Position numbers and translations under genes: made by a program. Below are positions 56,711 through 64,000 of a stretch of DNA of 64,000 bases, piece by piece (position 1 is the first letter of the stretch; every line of letters begins with the position of its first letter). A model generated the notes under the pieces. It saw nothing but the letters and a program-made list of their open reading frames with translations. It was not told the origin of the DNA and did not search any database. The stretch is taken from positions 1,204,856-1,268,855 of the forward strand of contig CM041198.1 in assembly GCA_023078555.1 (NCBI GenBank). The letters run 5' to 3'. Origin of the DNA: Ulva prolifera (lineage: Eukaryota > Chlorophyta > Ulvophyceae > Ulvales > Ulvaceae).

Positions 56711-59424
56711 CTACCGCTCGGACGCCTGGTCATCGTCCCAGCCGTCCCAGCTGGCCGCGTCCCAGCTCGGCGACGGCTGCAGCGGCCGCGTCGGCGTCGG
56801 CACGCCGTTCCCGGCGCCGCTGCCGCGGGGCAGCAGGTCGTCTGGCACGGTGTACGGCGCTCCGCGTGTCGGCAGGGGTGGCCTGCACGGCGAGCCGCAG
56901 CATCAGGTCGTGTCAGGGGAGCTCCCAATTCCCACGCACCACTCAGACAAAGCCGCAGAGGCAATGCCTACACACACATGCGAGGCCGCAGCGGCACACA
57001 CCTGCGGGAGCGAGGCGCAACGTGCTGGCGCCCGGCGAGCGCCTGAAGCCGCGGCTGGATCTGGCCCCAGGAGAAGTACAGGCCGACGACCAGCACGCCA
57101 GAGCACACAGCCAGCGTGCCGAGCAGGCGCCACACGCCGGTCACCGAGCTGCCGGCGTCCGCGCCCATGTCCGCCTCGAAACGCTCGCTGCCGTCGTCTG
57201 CACAGCACACAGCACACACTCCCCCAATCTGCAACACGTCATGCCGGCCGCGCGGTGTGTCCTCCCAACACCCAGCACAGACGCATGCATGCCAGCGCAC
57301 AGGCCGCACCTGCGTCGGCGCCGCCGCCGGCAGCCGCATCGTCATGCGTGTCCGCCCCTGCAGCCACGATTAAAGGGTCGTTCTCCAGCGCCGCGGTCAC
57401 ATCGTCCTCTCCGCCGTCGTCATCGGAGTGATCAAATCGCACTGCCCCGATCTCGTCCTCCCCCCCATCGTCCGCGTCCCCATCCTGCAGCCTCACATCA
57501 TCCGCATTGTCTGCGTCCCCATCCTGCAGCCCCACATCATCCGCATCGTCCGCGTCCCCATCCTGCAGCCCCACATCATCCGCATCGTCCCCGTCCCCAT
57601 CCTGCAGCCCCACATCATCCGCATCGTCCGCGTCCCCATCCTGCAGCCCCACATCATCCGCATCGTCCCCGTCCCCATCCTGCAGCCCCACATCATCCGC
57701 AAAGTCCCCAGCGTCTCCGCCACGCAGCCGCTCACCCCTGAGGCCGTCATTGACGATGCCGCCGCCCCCTACAGTCATGCCGCCATGGTCGTCAATCTCC
57801 ATGCGCACGCCACCCTCATCCCCCGTCGCCTCCCAGTTCCCGTCTGTCCCAAGCCCGCTGACAGGCAGCACCTCCAGGGACTCATCGCTGTCTTCGCCCC
57901 AAGCCGGAGTAGGCACCGAGACGCCTCCCCCCGCCTCCTTGCCTCCATCGCCGTCAGACACGCCTGTAGGCAGCCTGTCTGTGAAGCTTTCGAACAACCC
58001 CTCCTCATCATAGTCCTCTGCCTCAGCTGGCTGTGACGCGTCCTTGTCAGCATCGAGGCCCGATGCCGGGGCGGCTGTCGGCCCGCCGCTCTTCTCTGTG
58101 GCTGGGGCTGCCGCAGGCCCAGGTGCCGGCACAGGTGCAGGCACTGGCGCCGGGACTGGCGCCGGGACTGGCGCTGGCGCAGGCACTGGTGCAGGCACAG
58201 GTGCAGGCACAGGCGCCGGCACTGGCACAGGAACCGGCGCGGGCGCAGGCACTGGCCAAGGCGCAGGCACCGGCGCTGGCACAGGAACTGGCGCGGGTGT
58301 AGGCATGTCATCAGCCGGGTTGTTTGCCCCTGCAGGCTTGTCGGCAGGCTCTGGCGCGTCTGCTGCGCCTGGAGACTGCGAGGCTGCGTCACCGCCGGTA
58401 TTCACGGGAACCTCCGGGGGCTCTTCTACATTTTTGTAGTCGAACTTGCCGCTTTTCAGCTGCGCTGCCTCCTTCAGCGCAGCCATCGCATCGTACGGAG
58501 CCTTCGCTGCGGTCTCGCCACCGGATGAGGTGGACTCTGGTGCTGGAGCTGGTGGTGTACTTGTACTGCCTGTGGGTGGTGGTGCTTTGTGGTCGGACTC
58601 TGCTGCTTTGGGGGGAGAAGCGGATGTTGTATCTGCTGGATCGGCTGCATCTGTTGTGTCGGCATCGCCTTTCTTAGCTTCGACCACGCCTTGCATACCG
58701 AGGCCTGGCTGAGCTTCAGAGACGGCGGGTATCCGTGATGGCGCAGAGCCCTTGCGGATTTGCTCATGGCTGCGCATGATGGGCTTCTCCTGTGTGACTT
58801 CTTCGGGGTTTGAAGTCTTTGGTATGGTGATCTTGGATCCTGATGTGGTGTTCTGCATGGGCCGGCACGTGGTGAGTGAAGAGTCGTGATCGGTGCGGTC
58901 ACTATCACTGGATGAACCGGCAGAACTAGTAGCAGTAAGGAAAGCTTCCTTCATACAGGGATATCGAGTGGACACCAGCAAACAGGACCTGCATGATTCA
59001 GTCCCCGGCCCTCGGGACCCGCCACCATTGCGACTACTAGAAAGTCTTCATAGCAAGTATAGCACAGCACAGACATCAGGTGTCACGTGTACATGTGCAC
59101 GTAGCCGTGGGCCTCAAATACCTTGACTGAAGTGCCCTCATTGACGCTTGTGTCTTCCACCACCGCACCTCCTGCAGGCTGCGGAGACGGCGTAGACGCA
59201 GGCGAATCATTAGGCTTTGGTTTAGAATCTTCAACGTCGGGGGCTTCAGCTAGCAACCTGCGATGTGATGGGGCAAATCGCGCGGTGGACAGTCGAACGT
59301 CTACAGTTGAAGCGTCTTCACGCACAAATTCTGCGATTGTAGGGCTGCAGAGTAGCAGGAATATCAGGTGCTTCCCTGATACTGAGGCCCAAGAGGGCCA
59401 TTGTGCGCGCATACTCCGTGCCAT
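56711..59424 (-). CDS. Type I single-pass membrane protein with Pro/Ala and Asp-rich repeats, 4 exons
   Basis: Exons: 59424-59122, 58948-57310, 57197-57002, 56882-56711. Phases 0, 1 and 2 agree at the three joins, giving 769 residues. A signal peptide (ending HLIFLLLCSPTIA) is followed by SHRRLLAEA. The ectodomain has a PAPVPAP-type spacer (about 315-385), an acidic region and six tandem 13-residue repeats DDVGLQDGDADDA (about 516-595; 39 bp units at 57470-57705). One membrane segment lies at about 668-690 (LLGTLAVCSGVLVVGLYFSW). The cytosolic tail of about 80 residues ends PSWDAASWDGWDDDQASER, an acidic tryptophan cluster like peptides that bind clathrin-adaptor ears or sorting adaptors (inference). 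No catalytic domain is present; a cell-surface or secretory-pathway structural or receptor role is likely. The exon 2 acceptor (TATGAAG)is weak and was chosen for phase. Confidence 0.8.
57470..57705 (-). repeat. Six 39 bp tandem repeats inside the membrane-protein gene
   Basis: Each unit encodes DDVGLQDGD(A/G)DDA. Differences between units are mostly GAC/GGC swaps and one Asn, so the array expanded in frame and probably recently. Confidence 0.9.
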
Positions 59425-60600
59425 GTAAGTACCTGTTCCAGATACTGCACGTTATAAGGTGATACACCTCGCAAGCTAAAGCTACAGCAACAGCTCAGCT
59501 CAGAATATCCATGTGGTGAGTAGCTGTTACCTGCGCTGCCGGCACCAGGCGATCTTGATCACCTGCCTAGTTCTGCCAACAGAATTGTCGAATGGTCAAC
59601 GCGCACAGAGCGAGCATAATCAGACTGCAGAGCCTGGGTAAAAATCTAAGCTGTACCAGATCAACGCTGTGGTATCTACCTCACGCACGTTTGCGGCGGA
59701 ACTTCTCCACTTGATGGCAAGGAAGACTTTGCCGGAGGGCACTACCGGATTGTCCAACAGCAGGCGCCTGTTTCCACGAGATCACAAGCAACGCCACCAC
59801 AACACAGGAGTCGGATACGATCTCATACGGCACGACGCCGTTGTGCAGCGACATTGCCCGTGGGTCTGACGGTGCGCTGGGCCTACATGCGTGGCTACCG
59901 GCACATTTCCCACAGCGGGGCAGCAGGCGTGCTTCACGTGAACAGCTACAATCCAGTCAAGGAGGCACGTCGCAACGGCTGCCGTGAGCGTGTCAGAGCT
60001 CTTAGCGTCCAGGCACACGCCACAGGCGCAGTCGTGAAAGATGCAGGTTTGTGTGGCACCTCACAGACTAATAATCATATGACACCTCATGAGGCACAGA
60101 GTGAAGCACAGGTGGACATACACAAGGTGAATCCGCAGTGTCCTCCTCCAGGCTGATCCAGGAGTCCAGGTAGCAAACGACTTGTCTTCAGAATCAACCC
60201 AGCTGGACGTGGCATCTAAGCATCACCACCACGGTACATCTGGATTGCCACACTACATTGCAACGTTCACTCAGTTTGCCAAAATAGACCAGTCAATGCC
60301 TGTAGGATCTGGGCTGCAGTTCAACGCATGTATACATGCATGAGAACAGCTCCCTCACACCATCCTGCACATGACGGTGCAGATGAATGCCACCTACACA
60401 AGTGCCCTGTGTGGCCCTGTGGCTGCACCCTGTGTGGCCCGCCATTGGGGCGCAGCCGGGTGGTGTGGGCTGGCTGGGCTGGACGTTGGGGGTTGCAGGT
60501 ATGGGGTTGCGGGTGGGCCGGGTGGTGTGCAGGGGCTGGGCGGGGTGGGTTGTGCTGGGGGAGACAGGGCCTCCCCGGGGCGGGGGTTGATGTTGGGGTC
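59425..60600. other. Stretch with possible plus-strand coding fragments
   Basis: A plus-strand frame around 59690-60156 includes DGKEDFAGGHYRIVQQQAPV and LTVRWAYMRGYRHISHS in neighbouring frames and ends at 60156. No domain was recognised and splice joins were not found. The first part must include the 5' region of the membrane-protein gene. Confidence 0.25.
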
Positions 60601-60697
60601 TCGCTGTTTCTTTGCTCGGCAGCCTTGGCTGCATGTGCTTTCGAGGATCTTGCGCCCGGTGGGCGGGGTGCGGGTGGGCTTGTGTGTGTTTGTGGGT

Positions 60698-61912
<1,215 letters not shown>

Positions 61913-62900
61913 ACTGCCCTGGCCCTGCAGCCGTTGGGATGTTCATGAGGTAGCGCCGACTTCACCTACGGCTTTGCCTAGCTATAGCTCCCAACACTTT
62001 CTCTCTTTCTCCAGCACCAGACATCAATCAAACCCGGCAAGGCCAGCAATCATCGCTCCTCACAAAGGGGGCACTGCATCGGGGCAGTGTTGCCAAAAAC
62101 CACAGGTCTACTTGAGTGAACTCCTTCACAGTGCATCGGCATCGAATTTGACGTCAGCCCCCGGCCGTGGACAGAGCCCCATGGCCTGCAGGGCCTACTT
62201 TCCTGGGTGCTAGCCGTGGCGTGCTTCACTCTGGCTGCTCCACATCAGAGGGCGTTGTTGGGCGTTGCGCGGGAACCGACGCGGGAGGCGAGACGCCTGC
62301 GTGCAACACATGTCCGGCATGCATTAATGGCATGCCTGCAGCATGTTTGCCCTTGTCGGCATGGCCGCCACACCGCGAGGGCACGCTAGTAGCATGACGC
62401 TCCCCCCCCTCCCCCTCCCATCAGGAATTGTTGGCTGTACTGTTCATGTGGCCTGGAGGCAAGCAATCGCGCATGCACGTCGTACAGGACAACTGTTGTA
62501 TGGGGGCGAACGTGAAGCGTTGGGGTGACCCGCATGGCCGAGGCCGCATGCCGGGAATCGGAGTCATCACGTGCACGGCCTCAACGCATGCAACGCATTC
62601 AGGCGGCATGCAGGACCAGTCCGACCACAGGCGCCACGTGGGTACCCGCCCCGCTGCGTATGCACCAGCCGCGGCGTATGCATGCTGGGAGCAGCAGCCG
62701 CCGGGCCCGGGCGCAGATGCGTAGAGGAGGAGCAGCGTGCGCCTCACCTCGAAATCAGAGCACCTGCAGAGGCCGGTCGATCATCTTGTGTGGACTGTGG
62801 ACTGTGGGGCTCCAGACGACCGCCTCCAGCGACCTCCAGCGACCGGCCGGCCTCTGTCACGGCAGTCAATGTGCATCCTGATGTAGTGCCAGACGAGCTA
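61913..62900. other. Stretch without recognised genes
   Basis: Several short plus-strand frames exist (e.g. from 62207, RALLGVAREPTREARRLRA) without a recognisable domain. Nothing else is supported. Confidence 0.3.
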
Positions 62901-62914
62901 CGTGGCTCAGTACT

Positions 62915-63240
62915 CTGCTGCGTGAGGCACGCGGACCTCGCCTTCTGCTGTCCTTGCAAACATGGCTGGCTGGTGGTTGTGTTCTTGTACTGCGTGAGGC
63001 ATGCGATACTTGCGCCTTGCTGTCCTCAACACACATGGCTGTGCGGTGAAGCCTGCATTGCTGCTGCAATCCTTTTAACACACACATTTGTGTGGGTTTT
63101 TAGAGTGCGCGTGGGCGCTTTGGGTCCTGCTCGTGCTGGCTGTTGCTGGGTCACATTGTGCTGGTTCGGAGGACACATTCTTGAGCTGCTCGATGGTTTC
63201 ATGGCGCTGCCCGCCTTGCCGCCGTTGGCCTTGTAACACA
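62915..63240 (+). repeat. Series of three LINE 3'-tail copies, sense
   Basis: Two near-duplicate units (TGCGTGAGGCA ... GCTGTCCTTGCAAACATGGC and TGCGTGAGGCA ... GCTGTCCTCAACACACATGG) are followed by a longer copy ending GCCCGCCTTGCCGCCGTTGG and CCTTGTAACACATGTCTG. CATGGCTG recurs after the first two, as expected for insertions into the same target. Confidence 0.65.
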
Positions 63241-63327
63241 TGTCTGTCTGAGTTGCATCGCACACCCCTGCCATGCCATACAAGATAGCTGGCAGTTGGG
63301 AGTCAGAGTCCCAGGCCTGCAGGAGGC

Positions 63328-63552
63328 GTGGGTCCGTCCCTGTACATTGACCCAGCGGTGACACAAAGACCAGCAGAGAAATGCGAGACATTGGGTGCCG
63401 TGCTGCTGCCGCTGTACACCTTCACGTTTCGCGCACTGTACGCTGTGGTCGAGCATGGCATTGCTGCATCATGTCTGGCTTTGACCTTGCTTGCAGTGCG
63501 GGATGTCACCAGGATCATTGCCGTACAGGAACCGAAGCTGACGATCTACTGA
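63328..63552 (+). CDS. Possible terminal exon with a hydrophobic segment
   Basis: A 74-codon frame (CETLGAVLLPLYTFTFRAL, then GIAASCLALTLLAVRDVTRI and VQEPKLTIY, stop) has membrane-like character. An acceptor-like AGACCAGCAG precedes it. No family was recognised and no 5' partner exon found. Confidence 0.3.
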   Translation: MGPSLYIDPAVTQRPAEKCETLGAVLLPLYTFTFRALYAVVEHGIAASCLALTLLAVRDVTRIIAVQEPKLTIY

Positions 63553-64000
63553 CCTCTTGTTGATAGCAAGCCTGGGGCTGCCAAGAGCTGGTGGGGTTCC
63601 ACTGAAACAGCCTTATGATGTGTTATCACGGATTCGCTGTACTGGAGACGCAGCTGGCGGCAAACGCCGACGATATTGATGCATATCCGTCGTTGCAGCG
63701 CTATTTCGTGCATGGATGCGTAAAAAATGGAGCCAGATTGCTCGATGCTCCGTATTGAACCCAGAGCTCTGTCACGTTCGAGACTGGGGCGAACGACACA
63801 AAGACACAGCAGGTGCATCTGAGCGCGCCAAATCATCTCATCACTCGAATGAAGTGGAGCGTGGACTCGGGAGGAGCCGCGCTCGTCACCGAGCGCTCAC
63901 TGGAGGCCGTCCATCTGGCCAGACACCGACCTCAGGAGTCCTGAGATCAGGACCGTGCATCTGCGCTGAGCAGATACAATAGCAGGACAAACAGTAAGCA
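63553..64000. other. Right edge, no recognised feature
   Basis: Only short overlapping frames are seen on both strands. A gene cut by the window edge cannot be excluded. Confidence 0.3.

Noticed and set aside
56121-58439. Plus-strand ORFs of 436, 374 and 202 codons
   Set aside because: They are antisense shadows of the type I membrane-protein gene, whose minus-strand exons join in phase and contain a signal peptide and membrane span.

Overview
The window is nuclear DNA of a eukaryote, most likely a green alga. Several split genes on both strands have introns with GT...AG ends. Three gene types point to Viridiplantae: a plant-type ALWAYS EARLY/LIN9 protein that keeps an N-terminal SANT domain, a plant DUF506 (PDDEXK-like) protein, and a DUF4079 membrane protein with a leader that looks like a plastid transit peptide. 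No bacterial operon, phage or CRISPR structure is visible. A species name cannot be given from sequence alone.

Layout. 0.56-6.6 kb (-): ALY/LIN9, the MuvB/DREAM scaffold, in eight exons. 7.2-9 kb (-): unidentified coding fragments. 9.0-10.3 kb (-): PSF1 of the GINS replication complex, divergent from the DUF4079 gene at 10.8-11.8 kb (+). 11.9-27 kb: gene-poor and repeat-rich, with a broken LINE reverse-transcriptase copy, many LINE 3'-tail insertions, a 9 x 44 bp minisatellite, a 42 bp perfect palindrome and a few orphan exons. 27.5-28.5 kb (-): DUF506. 28.6-39 kb: mostly non-coding, with a terminal-inverted-repeat DNA transposon (31.5-32.2 kb) and a nest of LINE-tail insertions (34.4-38.0 kb). 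39.3-42.3 kb (+): secreted propeller-like protein with a His/Lys-rich head. 43.2-44.3 kb (-): TIM21. 45.0-54.6 kb (+): a polytopic surface protein of about 1,700 residues with a LamG-like ectodomain. 56.7-59.4 kb (-): a type I single-pass membrane protein with Pro/Ala and Asp-rich repeats. 60.6-61.9 kb: a 970 bp GT microsatellite between two oppositely oriented LINE-tail copies.

The exon models were built by hand. They are supported by reading-frame phase agreement at every junction and by domain continuity across junctions. Transcript support is needed for exact ends. The genes do not form one pathway. The nearest functional link is ALY/LIN9 (cell-cycle transcription) lying close to PSF1 (replication initiation). 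The three surface or secreted proteins between 39 and 59 kb form a second loose group.

The strongest unusual signals are a retroelement family whose 5'-truncated tails insert into older tails, with several clear target-site duplications; a giant GT tract seeded at such a tail; recurring poly(C) runs, one of which appears to fill a 42-base intron; and a splice-donor preference for GTGCG.
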